From Fulvimarina manganoxydans (GTDB taxonomy: Bacteria; Pseudomonadota; Alphaproteobacteria; Rhizobiales; Rhizobiaceae), in assembly GCF_900176465.1 (NCBI RefSeq), contig NZ_FWXR01000001.1:62001-126000 (forward strand): 64,000 nt of DNA. The letters are read 5' to 3'. Below the pieces are notes generated by a model, which saw only the letters and a list, made by a program, of their open reading frames with translations, had not been told where the DNA came from and did no database searches. Below, piece after piece: positions 18,096 through 29,400 of this stretch. A program made the translations under genes and the position numbers. Within the stretch, counting starts at the first letter, position 1. Every line of letters starts with the position of its first letter.

Positions 18096-20132
18096 CTATG
18101 GGGAAGCCTCACCGTCTTGCTCGGTGCGATCGGCCTCTTTCGAGGGGAATGAGAGGAGTATGCGAATGCCTCCCTCGGCAAGGTCGTGCTTGTCGAGGCT
18201 AGCCCCCAGGCTTGTCGTCATCGCATCGATGAGTTGGGAGCCGAAACCGGAGGAGGCCGCAGCGTGTTCGGCCTCGTGTGAAGCTGGCTCGTCATCCTCG
18301 CCCGTATTCGGCGACCGTTCGTAAGCCTTCGCGCCGTTGCGCATGGTTTCCGTCCAAACGAGATGGACGACGCCGTCATCGCTCTTCGACCAATCGACCG
18401 CCAAGCGCCCACCGTCTTTCGCCAGGGCGCCGTATTTCGCCGCATTGGTCGCCAGTTCGTAAAGGATGAGGCTGAGCGATCCCGCCTCGCCGCGGTCGAG
18501 GACAAGAGCCGGCCCGTCGAGCGTGACCTCGACCGAATCGAGATCGGCGAAGGGACGCACGATCGCTTCGACGATATCGCGCAATGGGGCGGTGGTCGGG
18601 TTCTTGGAGGTCGAATGAGCCCGCGACAGGGCGGCGATGCGGTCGCAGGCGATGCGTTTCAATTCCCGCGCCGAGCCCGCTTCGCGCGCCGAAAGCGTCA
18701 CCAAGGCGCTGGTCATCGCGAATAGATTCTTGACCCGGTGGTCGAGTTCCTGGGCCAGAAGCCGCGAGGCTTCATTTGCCTCGGCGAGTTCCGCATTGAC
18801 CTTGGCGAGTTCGCTCGTGCGTTCGTCCACCCGTCTTTCGAGGGCTTCCCCGGCCTGCCGCAATTCTGAGGTGAGCGCTTCATTGCGCGCCATGAATTCG
18901 CGCAGCCAGCGGGTCGCGCGCCGGACGGCGCGTTTGGTCCGTTCCAGCTCGGTGAAATACATCGAGGGAATCGCAACATCCTCGAAGCGGCCATCGGCGA
19001 TCCGATCGGCCTGGGCGGCGAGCGCCTTGATGGGTCTGGTGACGGCGCGGGCAAAGAGCGCTCCGGCAATCGCCGTTAGGACCAGGACGAGCAGGGAGAC
19101 GCCGAGGCCGAGATCGCGCACGCGCTTCAAGGGCGCGAGGATTTCGTCCTCTGGCAGATAGGTGACCACCGCCCAGGGAGTGCGTGAGCCTCGCAATCGC
19201 TGCACCGCGCCGCGCCACCAGCTGCCGTCGACCTCCACCCGGGCCAAACGGGCCTCGCCGGGTGCAAGGCTTTCGATGCCGCTCGGCAGGCTTTCGAAGA
19301 CGGCGACGAGGGTCGGATCGCCGATCTCGTCGAAGCGCGCAAAGCGCGGCTCTTCGTCAGCCGTGCCCTCGACGATCACGGACGCATCGCGATGGGCGAT
19401 GATGTCGCCATCCTCCGAGATGACGGCGGCCGAGCCATTCTCGCCGATTTCCAGGCTGTCCAGAAAATGGGATACCGCGTCGATCTCGATATCGATCCCG
19501 ACGACACCGGCGAGCTTAGCGCTGGATGGATCGGTCACCGGGGTCGCGACCGTGATGCCGGGCCGTCTGGCGGAGAAAAAAACATAGGGCTTCGTCCAGA
19601 CGACGGTGCCCGCCTTGACGGCGTCCTCGTACCAGATGCGTTGTCTTGGATCGAAGCTGTCGGCCGGGTCGTCGCGTTTCACGATCGGCTCGAACAAGGC
19701 GTTGTAATATGTCAGCTCGACCCTGCGGGTCGGCTGGGTGACGATGCGCTTCGATCGATAGGTGGCGCCGTCGACGCTGTGATCGCGGTTGACGAAGATG
19801 AAGGATCCGTCGCTGGCGCCGTAATAAATGCCGGAAAAATCGCTCTTGGAGCGAAGGATTTCATAGAAATAGCGGATCAGGCGATCGGGATCGGTCGCCG
19901 TCACGACCGCGCTTTCCGCCAGCCGCTGGGACAGGGCGGCCGCATCGTCGGCCGGGTCCAGAAAGCTCTCGGTGAAAGCCGTCGTATCCTGCGCGAATTT
20001 CTGCGTCAGCCGATCGCCATAGGAGAGGAGGACATCCTCGGAGGCGAATGTGGTGAGGCCGAAGATGACGACGATCGCGATAGCCTGCAGCGCAACGAGC
20101 ATCAAAGGCAGAACGACGCGTAAGGACCGCAT
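18096..20132 (-). CDS. Membrane sensor histidine kinase, dCache-HAMP-HWE type
   Basis: A 678-aa two-transmembrane sensor kinase. TM1 covers about residues 5-28, then comes a long periplasmic region of dCache type (RIWYEDAVKAGTVVWTKPYVF, ITVATPVTD, VVGIDIEIDAVSHFLDSLEI). TM2 is near 340-365 (GVSLLVLVLTAIAGALFA), followed by HAMP (AVTRPIKALAAQADRIADGR) and a coiled coil. The kinase core has LDHRVKN with phosphoacceptor H465 and ELATNAAKYGAL, both hallmarks of HWE/HisKA_2 kinases. No response regulator lies nearby, so it is an orphan. Proximity to csbD makes general-stress signalling through PhyR a reasonable hypothesis; the ligand is unknown. GGAG precedes ATG 20132. Confidence 0.88.
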   Translation of the reverse strand: MRSLRVVLPLMLVALQAIAIVVIFGLTTFASEDVLLSYGDRLTQKFAQDTTAFTESFLDPADDAAALSQRLAESAVVTATDPDRLIRYFYEILRSKSDFSGIYYGASDGSFIFVNRDHSVDGATYRSKRIVTQPTRRVELTYYNALFEPIVKRDDPADSFDPRQRIWYEDAVKAGTVVWTKPYVFFSARRPGITVATPVTDPSSAKLAGVVGIDIEIDAVSHFLDSLEIGENGSAAVISEDGDIIAHRDASVIVEGTADEEPRFARFDEIGDPTLVAVFESLPSGIESLAPGEARLARVEVDGSWWRGAVQRLRGSRTPWAVVTYLPEDEILAPLKRVRDLGLGVSLLVLVLTAIAGALFARAVTRPIKALAAQADRIADGRFEDVAIPSMYFTELERTKRAVRRATRWLREFMARNEALTSELRQAGEALERRVDERTSELAKVNAELAEANEASRLLAQELDHRVKNLFAMTSALVTLSAREAGSARELKRIACDRIAALSRAHSTSKNPTTAPLRDIVEAIVRPFADLDSVEVTLDGPALVLDRGEAGSLSLILYELATNAAKYGALAKDGGRLAVDWSKSDDGVVHLVWTETMRNGAKAYERSPNTGEDDEPASHEAEHAAASSGFGSQLIDAMTTSLGASLDKHDLAEGGIRILLSFPSKEADRTEQDGEASP

Positions 20133-20282
20133 CTGTCGCTCTCCTTTCTACCCATCCGTCTGACGCACGCGCGACTCCTACGGCGAATCAGTTGCTCTCG
20201 GCAACAGATCAGTTTCCCGGTTTCGCCATTCATTACAGAATCGAAGCGCCGGCTCGCGAGACTTGGGATCATCCGTCATCGG

Positions 20283-20314
20283 TCTGGCCGCCCAATGAGA
20301 TGAGGGCGGCCGGA
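20283..20314 (-). terminator. GC-rich hairpin after the TSUP permease gene
   Basis: GGCCGCCC (20286-20293) pairs with GGGCGGCC (20304-20311) around a 10-nt loop; three more pairs with one wobble extend the stem to 20283-20314. It starts 17 bp beyond the permease stop on the - strand. There is no T-run, so termination efficiency is uncertain. The rest of the gap to the kinase holds no evident gene. Confidence 0.5.
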
Positions 20315-20330
20315 CGCGCGGTGCGTTCGG

Positions 20331-21101
20331 TCACGCCAGAAGCTGGAACACCTGGACGAGACCGAGACCGGTGATCAGCCCGCCGACGAGCCGCAGAAGA
20401 ACCCGCTCGGGTAGGCGCTTGACGATATAGCCCGCAAAGGGCGCAGCCGCGACGCCGCCGACCACGAGGCCGAGAATGGCGATGCCGTGGGATGCCAGAT
20501 CGCCGGCTTCATCCCAATGGCCGCTGAGGAGCGCGACGAGGAAAGTCAGTGACACCGAAAGCGTGACGACGAATTCGGCCGTGTTGACCGTTCCGATGAC
20601 GTAACGTGGCGCACCGCCGGCTCCGAGAAGGCCGGTGGTGACGACCGGCCCCCATCCGCCGCCGCCGACCGAGTCGAGAAAGCCGCCGGCGAGGCCCAGC
20701 GGGGGAACGACCGGAGCCGGGACCGGCCGGCTCGGGATTTTCCGAAAAGAGCGGGTGATGAGATAGATCCCGATCAGCGAGAGATAGGCGGCCACATAGG
20801 GGCGCATGACCGAGCCGGAAAAGCTGGTCAGCACATAGGTGCCGGCGACCCCGCCCAGCACACCGAAGGGAACGAGCCGCCAGAACAGCTTCCAGTCGAT
20901 ATTGCGGTGAATCGCATGGGCGGTGCCCGAGGCGGCCGTGGTGAAGAGTTCGGCCGTATGAACCGAGGCAGAGGCCGTTGCAGGCGGGACGCCGAAGGAC
21001 AGAAGGACCGTCGAGGAGACGACGCCATAGGCCATGCCGAGAGCTCCGTCGACGAGCTGGGCCAGACCACCGACGAGGAGAAAGAGAAGGAATTCAGCCA
21101 T
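20331..21101 (-). CDS. TauE/SafE (TSUP) family sulfite/anion permease
   Basis: A 256-aa polytopic membrane protein. The first half has LVGGLAQLVDGALGMAYGV and SVHTAELFTTAASGTAH; the second half repeats the fold with GLAGGFLDSVGGGGWGPVVT and TVNTAEFVVTLSVSLTF. This duplicated pattern is the TSUP signature. Members export or import sulfite, sulfonates or related organic anions; the substrate here is unknown. ATG 21101 is preferred over the in-frame TTG 21113 because GGAGG sits 5 nt before it. It appears monocistronic, with its own promoter region carrying a hairpin at 21129-21154. Confidence 0.85.
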   Translation of the reverse strand: MAEFLLFLLVGGLAQLVDGALGMAYGVVSSTVLLSFGVPPATASASVHTAELFTTAASGTAHAIHRNIDWKLFWRLVPFGVLGGVAGTYVLTSFSGSVMRPYVAAYLSLIGIYLITRSFRKIPSRPVPAPVVPPLGLAGGFLDSVGGGGWGPVVTTGLLGAGGAPRYVIGTVNTAEFVVTLSVSLTFLVALLSGHWDEAGDLASHGIAILGLVVGGVAAAPFAGYIVKRLPERVLLRLVGGLITGLGLVQVFQLLA

Positions 21102-21128
21102 AACGGCCTCCAAGGGACGAAACGGCGC

Positions 21129-21157
21129 AAGTCAGCCTGAAGACGGTCTGACTTTAT
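21129..21157 (-). promoter_or_regulatory. Inverted repeat over the putative -10 of the TSUP permease gene
   Basis: AAGTCAG (21129-21135) pairs with CTGACTT (21148-21154), extended inward by CC/GG with one bulge. On the - strand the outer arm runs into TATAAAG, a good -10 candidate, about 50 bp before the start codon. It could be an operator for a local repressor or a 5' leader hairpin. A separate 7-bp hairpin, AACGCGA-TTA-TCGCGTT, lies at 21190-21206. The remainder of the 211-bp stretch to the groEL terminator is unremarkable. Confidence 0.4.
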
Positions 21158-21324
21158 AGGAAATTTCGTTCGACCTTCGGGCCATCGGCAACGCGATTAT
21201 CGCGTTTTTCCGCCGTTTGAGAGTGCGCGGGGGGGAGCCCTTCCTGGCCGGCCTCTGGGCGAAGGGTGATCGATGCGTTTTACCCTTCGAAGCGCTGGAC
21301 GTCACAACACGATCTCCCGCGCAC

Positions 21325-21353
21325 AAAAAAGGGCGGCCCCGAAGGACCGCCCC
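21325..21353 (-). terminator. Rho-independent terminator of groESL
   Basis: On the - strand GGGCGGTCC-TTCG-GGGCCGCCC (one G-T wobble, UUCG tetraloop) is followed by six T. It begins about 37 bp after the groL stop. Confidence 0.92.
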
Positions 21354-21389
21354 GATCGATGTGCTTCTTTGGGGAAGCGGGAGACGGAC

Positions 21390-23428
<2,039 letters not shown>

Positions 23429-23490
23429 ATTCGTTGAACCCTTGTTGACGGTTTGGCCGGGTCCGATCTCGGCACCCGGCGGAACAGCTT

Positions 23491-23517
23491 TTAGCACTCA
23501 TCTTCGGTGAGTGCTAA
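23491..23517. promoter_or_regulatory. CIRCE operator (HrcA binding site)
   Basis: TTAGCACTC-N9-GAGTGCTAA is an exact match to the CIRCE consensus. It sits just downstream of the predicted -10 and about 63 bp before groES. HrcA bound here represses groESL until heat or unfolded protein titrates GroEL. The hrcA gene is not in this window. Confidence 0.97.
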
Positions 23518-23525
23518 CGAGCGCT

Positions 23526-23555
23526 GAGATAGGAGATGGGGAGACGGGCCGTCAA
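23526..23555 (-). promoter_or_regulatory. Sigma-70-type promoter of groESL
   Basis: On the - strand TTGACG (23555-23550) and TATCTC (23531-23526) are 18 bp apart. The predicted start falls about 7 bp beyond the -10, at the edge of the CIRCE element, the usual geometry for HrcA repression. Confidence 0.75.
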
Positions 23556-23943
23556 GAAGTCGAGAGCGAAAAATTTCGTGCCCTCTTCCCTTCACGTGGC
23601 GACGCGAAGGGGGCTTTGCAATGGGCTTTCGGTAAGCCCTTGATCGGGTTGAATGCAGCGGTATCGAGTCATCGCCCCGCCGCCGAAAAGCCCATCCTTT
23701 TCAGCTCATGACCAGCCTCCTCCCCGAAGCCAACATGGCCGGAGATGCCCCACCGAAGGGCAAAGCGGACAGCATTCGATCGGCGGTTTCAGCTTTGCCC
23801 GCGCGGCCCACGCTTGACCATGGCGGTCGGCTGCCCCTAATCGCAAGAAGACCAGCGAGTGGGCCGGACGTGACGCGACCGTCTGCTTTAAAGACGAATC
23901 GTCGACGGAGCAGACCCTCGGCGCCAAGCAAGGGAAGCGGCCA
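23556..23943. other. Non-coding interval between groESL promoter and HAD gene
   Basis: This 388-bp stretch lies between divergent units. No reading frame in it has recognisable protein character, and I see no tRNA-like fold or strong hairpin. It should contain the promoter of the downstream + strand gene, which I could not locate. Confidence 0.45.
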
Positions 23944-24813
23944 ATGCGCGAAAGCGACACCGGAGCGGACGAGACGCGCGGCACCTGCCGAAAAATCGAG
24001 AGGCTCGACGAATTCGTCGGCTCCTACGGAGCTGTCTTCTGCGATGTCTGGGGCGTCGTCCACAACGGCGTCGCGAAGCACCCGGCTGCCGAGACGGCCC
24101 TTTCGGCCTTTCGCAAGCAGGGCGGCAAGGTGGTGCTTCTCACCAATTCGCCACGGCCGAGCAGCGGCGTGATCACACAGCTCGATGCGCTCGGCTTCGA
24201 TCGCGAGGCCTATGACGGCGTGGTCACCTCGGGCGATGCGACCCGTGCCTTGATCGCGCGCAGTGAAGGGCCGTTCTATCATATCGGTCCCGAGCGCGAC
24301 CTCGATCTCTTCGCCGATCTCGACATCAAGCTGACCGGTTCCGACGAGGCGCGCGCCGTGATCGTCACAGGTCTTTTCGACGACACGGTCGAAAGTCCTG
24401 ACGACTATCGCGACAGTCTTCGCGCGATCCGTGAGCGCGATCTCACCATGATCTGCGCCAATCCCGATATCGTCGTTCATCGGGGCGAGGACCTCATCTA
24501 TTGCGCCGGAGCGCTCGCCCGCGAATATGCTGCGATCGGCGGTCATGTGGATCTCGCCGGGAAGCCGCATCGGCCGATCTATGAATTGGCCGCCGAGAGC
24601 CTTGGCGAAGGCATAGGTCCGATCCTGGCGATCGGCGACGGCATGATGACCGATATCAAGGGCGCCGGTGCCTTCGGGATCGACGCGCTTTTCGTCACCG
24701 AGGGCATCCATGGCGACGAGCTTGGCATGGCCGATCCGACGCCCGCCCGCGTCGCCGAACTGCTGGCCGCCAACGGCGTCTCGGCGCGCGCCTTCATCCC
24801 GACTCTGCGTTGA
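23944..24813 (+). CDS. HAD-superfamily class IIA phosphatase (TIGR01459-like)
   Basis: A 289-aa NagD-related hydrolase. HAD motif I is VFCDVWGVVHNG, in which the usual second Asp of DxD is replaced by Trp, as is typical of this subfamily. Motif II is VVLLTNSPRPS, and the C-terminal motif is GPILAIGDGMMTDIKGA (DG..TD). The class IIA cap lies between them (YDGVVTSGDATRALI). It is a probable small-molecule phosphatase of unknown substrate. It sits 16 bp before ribF, so a role in flavin metabolism is an inference from context. Confidence 0.83.
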   Translation: MRESDTGADETRGTCRKIERLDEFVGSYGAVFCDVWGVVHNGVAKHPAAETALSAFRKQGGKVVLLTNSPRPSSGVITQLDALGFDREAYDGVVTSGDATRALIARSEGPFYHIGPERDLDLFADLDIKLTGSDEARAVIVTGLFDDTVESPDDYRDSLRAIRERDLTMICANPDIVVHRGEDLIYCAGALAREYAAIGGHVDLAGKPHRPIYELAAESLGEGIGPILAIGDGMMTDIKGAGAFGIDALFVTEGIHGDELGMADPTPARVAELLAANGVSARAFIPTLR

Positions 24814-24829
24814 GACTACGGCGCGCTCC

Positions 24830-25816
24830 ATGACGGCTTCGAATTTCCTGCGTATCGGCCAGCTTTCGGATCTTCCCGACGAGCTTGTCGGCGGCGTTGT
24901 CGCCATCGGCAATTTCGACGGGGTGCATCGCGGCCATCAGGCGGTGCTCGGCAAGGCCGAGGAAATCGCCAATGCGGAAGGCCTGCCGCTTCTGTGCCTG
25001 ACCTTCGAGCCCCATCCGCGAACGGTCTTTGCGCCCGACAAGCCCGTCGCCCGCCTGACGCCGGCCCCGATGAAGGCGCGGCTCTTGCAGCATCTCGGCT
25101 TCGACGGCGTCTTGGAGCAGCCTTTCACCCGTGAATTCGCCGGGCAGGAGCCTGACGCCTTCGTGCGGACCATCATCGTCGATTCGCTGCGCGCCGCCCA
25201 TGTGGTGGCCGGCTTCGACTTTCATTATGGCGCCAAGCGCGGCGGAACGCCGGTAACGCTTGCCGAAGCGGGCCTCGCCTATGGCTTCGGCGCGACGCTC
25301 GTCCCAGCCTTTCACGACGAAGCCGGCACCGTCATATCGTCGAGCCGGATCCGAGCCGCTTTGCGGGAGGGGAAGGTCGAGGAGGCAGCCGGGCTCTTCG
25401 GCTACCGGTTCACCATTGCCGGCGAAATCGTCCATGGCCGCAAAGTCGGCCGGACCTTGAACTATCCGACCGCCAATCTCGTCCTTGCCGACGATCTGCT
25501 GGCCCATGGCATTTATGCGGTGCGTTTTCGGCGGGCCGATGGCAGTTTCTATGACGGCGTTGCAAGCTATGGCCGTCGCCCGACCTTCGACGACGGGGCG
25601 GCTCTCTTCGAGACCTTCCTCTTCGACTTTTCCGGCGACCTCTATGGTGAGATGGTCGATGTTTCGATTGTCTCGCGTCTTCGGGGCGAGGAGAAATTCG
25701 ACAGTGTCGAGGCCTTGATCGCCCAGATGGATCGCGACGCGGAAGAAGCGAGGGCGGTTCTATCGGCCGCAAAACCGCTTTCCGCGCTCGATCGGGCGGT
25801 TGCCTTCGAAGGCTGA
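24830..25816 (+). CDS. ribF: Bifunctional riboflavin kinase / FMN adenylyltransferase
   Basis: Makes FMN from riboflavin and then FAD. The 328-aa protein has the N-terminal nucleotidyltransferase domain (AIGNFDGVHRGHQAVLG, and VVAGFDFHYGAKRGG with SSSRIR). The C-terminal riboflavin kinase domain follows, with GRKVGRTLNYPTANL and GVASYGRRPTFDDG. The length is that of a full bifunctional enzyme. It probably forms one unit with the HAD phosphatase, and its FMN/FAD supply would serve flavoproteins such as XdhA. Confidence 0.96.
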   Translation: MTASNFLRIGQLSDLPDELVGGVVAIGNFDGVHRGHQAVLGKAEEIANAEGLPLLCLTFEPHPRTVFAPDKPVARLTPAPMKARLLQHLGFDGVLEQPFTREFAGQEPDAFVRTIIVDSLRAAHVVAGFDFHYGAKRGGTPVTLAEAGLAYGFGATLVPAFHDEAGTVISSSRIRAALREGKVEEAAGLFGYRFTIAGEIVHGRKVGRTLNYPTANLVLADDLLAHGIYAVRFRRADGSFYDGVASYGRRPTFDDGAALFETFLFDFSGDLYGEMVDVSIVSRLRGEEKFDSVEALIAQMDRDAEEARAVLSAAKPLSALDRAVAFEG

Positions 25817-25829
25817 GGCTAAATTCTGA

Positions 25830-26087
25830 TCAGGTCCTGCGCTGCGGTGGTCGACGCTCGTCCGGCGTGTCCCAGCCCAGCATCAGGACGATGCCCATCT
25901 GCGCCGACGAGAATGTCAGCCCGAGGGCCGCGACGGGCAAAAGATATATTGCCGGGGCAAGGTCGGAGCGGGACAGCAACCCGCCGAAGCCGTTCAGGTC
26001 GAGAAGGCAGAGGCCCGCGACGAAAAGGGCGGCGGCGCTGAAGCCGACGATCGAATGGCGTAGAAGAAAGCGCATGAGGTCGGCCAT
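25830..26087 (-). CDS. Small conserved-looking membrane protein
   Basis: An 85-aa protein with no recognised family. It has two clear hydrophobic segments, at about residues 13-30 (IVGFSAAALFVAGLCLLDL) and 44-68 (PAIYLLPVAALGLTFSSAQMG), and a polar, Arg-rich C-terminus (DTPDERRPPQRRT). It is convergent with ribF, ending 14 bp from it. I favour it as real because of the coherent two-span topology and position filling the gap, but the ribosome site (GGGACG) is weak. Function unknown. Confidence 0.6.
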   Translation of the reverse strand: MADLMRFLLRHSIVGFSAAALFVAGLCLLDLNGFGGLLSRSDLAPAIYLLPVAALGLTFSSAQMGIVLMLGWDTPDERRPPQRRT

Positions 26088-26448
26088 GACGTTTCGTCCC
26101 TTCGTCCAACGGATGATGCCTGGACAAGTCTGCCGGTGTTGGCCGGTTCCGGTCGATGTGGTTGGTCGTCACTGGTCGAGCATGCCCCTTGACGCCGCGT
26201 TCTTCCCATTAGCGCCGTGACTTGATAAAGGCCGGCCCCATGAGCAAGCTTCGGCGCCTTGGCGCAACGACCATACGAATTAGCCGCCCGGCCTTCCGTC
26301 CGCTCGCCTTGAGGGCTTGAGCGGGGAGGGACCGGGCTTGACCGCGCCGCGCGACCCGGCCAGGCGGCCTCGTCGTGCTTTTTCATTTAAAAGCCGCCGA
26401 GTTCGGGCGAGAAGCGCCCGCTGCGGCCCATCCGACGGTTGATTGACG
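26088..26448. other. Non-coding interval upstream of ileS
   Basis: This is a 361-bp divergent gap between the small membrane gene (-) and ileS (+). No gene, RNA or strong hairpin is recognisable, and no T-box-like leader structure stands out. Confidence 0.45.
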
Positions 26449-29400
26449 ATGAGCGAGACCAAGACGCCTGAAACGGGTAGCGTCGACTATTCCAAGACCC
26501 TGTTTCTGCCCGAGACGGATTTTCCGATGCGCGCCGGCCTGCCCAAGGCCGAGCCCCAATGGATCGAGACCTGGGACAAGACCGGGCTCTATAAGCGCTT
26601 GCGCCAAGAGAGCGCGGGCCGGCCGAAATACGTCCTTCACGACGGCCCGCCTTATGCCAATGGCAATCTCCATATCGGCCATGCGCTCAACAAGATCCTG
26701 AAGGACGTCATCACCCGCTCCTTTCAGATGCGCGGCTATGACGCCAATTACGTGCCCGGCTGGGACTGCCACGGCCTGCCGATCGAGTGGAAGATCGAGG
26801 AGCAGTATCGCGCCAAGGGGAAGAACAAGGACGAGATCCCGGTCAACGAATTCCGTCAGGAATGCCGCGACTTCGCCGAGCATTGGGTGAAGGTCCAGAC
26901 GGACGAGTTCCGCCGCCTTGGCGTCGAGGGCGATTTCGAGAAGCCCTATCTCACCATGGCCTATGACGCGGAAGCCGTCATCGCCGGCGAGCTTCTGAAA
27001 TTCGCCATGAGCGGGCAGCTCTATCGCGGATCCAAGCCGGTGATGTGGTCGGTGGTCGAGCGCACGGCGCTGGCGGAAGCAGAGGTCGAATATCACGACC
27101 ATGAGTCCGATACGATCTGGGCGGCGTTTCCGGTTCGCTTCGCAGTGCGCGACGGCGCTGAAATGTCGCCGCTCAGCAATGCCTCTGTCGTCATCTGGAC
27201 CACGACGCCCTGGACGATCCCCGGCAACCGGGCGATCGCCTATTCGCCGCGCATCGCCTATGGCCTTTATGAAGTGACGGCGGCCGAGAACGACTTTGGT
27301 CCCCAGGCCGGCGCGAAATATATCCTGGCGGACGCGCTTGCCGCGAGTGTCTTCGAAAAGGCGAAGCTTCAGGCGACCCGCATTTCCGATGTCTCGGTCT
27401 CCGATCTGGAAGGCCTTGTCTGCGACCATCCGCTCAAGGGCCTTGGCGGCGGCTACGAATTCGCCGTCCCGCTCATCGCCGGCGACCACGTCACCGACGA
27501 TGCCGGTACCGGTTTCGTCCACACCGCGCCCGGCCATGGCCGCGAGGATTTCGACGCCTGGATGGACATGCGCCGCGATCTGGAAAAGCGTGGCATCGAG
27601 ACGGCGATCCCCTTCACCGTCGACGATGACGGCTTCTACACCAAGGACGCGCCGGGCTTCGGGCCGGATGCCGAGGGCGGGCCTGCGCGCGTCATCGACG
27701 ACAAGGGCAAGAAGGGCGATGCCAACAAGCGCGTCATCGAGGCGCTGATCGCTCGTGACAATCTCGTCGCCCGAGGCCGGCTGAAGCATTCCTATCCCCA
27801 TTCCTGGCGCTCCAAGAAGCCGGTCATCTTCCGCAATACGCCGCAATGGTTCGTCCATATGGACAAGGACCTTGGCGGATACGGGATGGAAGGCGGCTCG
27901 CCGCACCCGGCCGAAGGCCGCGAGCCCGAACGGGCGTCGGCCGGTCAGGCCGCCCCCGCGGAGCGAAGCCGCGCAAGCGGCGACAGCGTGAGCGAAGAAA
28001 ACTCGGACACGCTGCGCAACCGCGCCTTGAAGGCCATCGACGAGACGCGCTTCGTGCCCGCCTCCGGCCAGAACCGCCTGCGCGGGATGATCGCCGACCG
28101 GCCGGATTGGGTCCTCTCGCGTCAGCGCGCCTGGGGCGTGCCGATCTGCGTCTTTGTCGACGAGGATGGCGAGGTCTTGAAGGACGAGGCGGTCAATGAT
28201 CGCATCCTGGAAGCCTTCCGCGAGGAGGGCGCCGACGCCTGGTTCGCCGACGGGGCCAAGGAGCGCTTCCTCGGCAACGGGCACGATGCGTCGAAATGGA
28301 CCATGGTCCGGGACATTCTCGACGTCTGGTTCGATTCCGGCTCGACCCATGCCTTCTGCCTGGAAAAGCGGCCCGACCTGAAATGGCCGGCCGATCTCTA
28401 TCTCGAAGGCTCTGACCAGCATCGCGGCTGGTTCCATTCCTCGCTTCTGGAATCCTGCGGCACGCGCGGTCGGGCGCCGTATGACGCCGTCCTCACCCAT
28501 GGTTTCGTCATGGACGAGGAAGGGCGCAAGATGTCGAAGTCCCTCGGCAACACGGTGACGCCTCAGGATGTCATCAAGGAATCGGGCGCCGATATCCTTC
28601 GTCTCTGGGTCGTCTCGTCCGATTATTCGGAGGATCTGAGGCTCGGCAAGACGATCCTGCAGACCAATGTCGACAGCTATCGCAAGCTGCGCAACACGAT
28701 CCGCTGGATGCTCGGCACGCTCGCCCATGACGAGGGGGAGAGCGTTCCCTTTGCCGAGATGCCGGAACTCGAACGGCTGATGCTGAACCGGATCGCCGAG
28801 CTCGATGAGCTGGTCCGCAAGGGCTACGACGCCTTCGACTTCAAGCGCATCTCGCGGGCGCTGCTCGATTTCGTCGTGGTGGAGCTTTCGGCCTTCTATT
28901 TCGACATCCGCAAGGACGCGCTTTATTGCGACGCGCCGTCTTCGATGCGGCGCAAGGCGGCGCTGCAGGTGGTGCGCACGATCTTCGATCATCTGGTGAC
29001 CTGGTTCGCTCCCATGCTGCCCTTCACCATGGAAGAGGCCTGGCTGTCGCGCTATCCCCAGGCGGAATCTGTCCATCTGGAACAGTTCCGCGACGTGGAC
29101 CCGGCCTGGAAGGACACCAAACTCGCCGAGCGCTGGCAGGCGCTGCGCCGGGTTCGCCGGGTCGTGATGGGAGCCCTGGAAGAAAAGCGCCGGGAGAAGG
29201 TGATCGGCTCCTCGCTGGAAGCCTGGCCGACGATCTATCTCGCCGACGAGAGCGTCGAAGCGCTGGTGCGCGAGCGAGACTTTGCCGAGATCGCCATCAC
29301 GTCTGGCGTTCGTATCGAGGCGGGCGAAGGGCCGGCCGATGCCTTCCGGCTGCCGGACGTGGCCGGTGTCGCGGTCGTCTTCGACAAGGCGCATGGGGCC

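Noticed and set aside
23708-24172. 154-codon + strand frame before and into the HAD gene
   Set aside because: Overlaps the HAD gene in another frame and is Ser/Arg/Pro-rich without motifs.
26241-26321. 26-codon possible leader peptide before ileS
   Set aside because: No Ile run, no attenuator hairpins and no ribosome site, so there is no support for a leader peptide.
26383-29394. 1003-codon open frame on the - strand
   Set aside because: Exact antisense of ileS, whose HIGH and KMSKS motifs prove the + strand gene.
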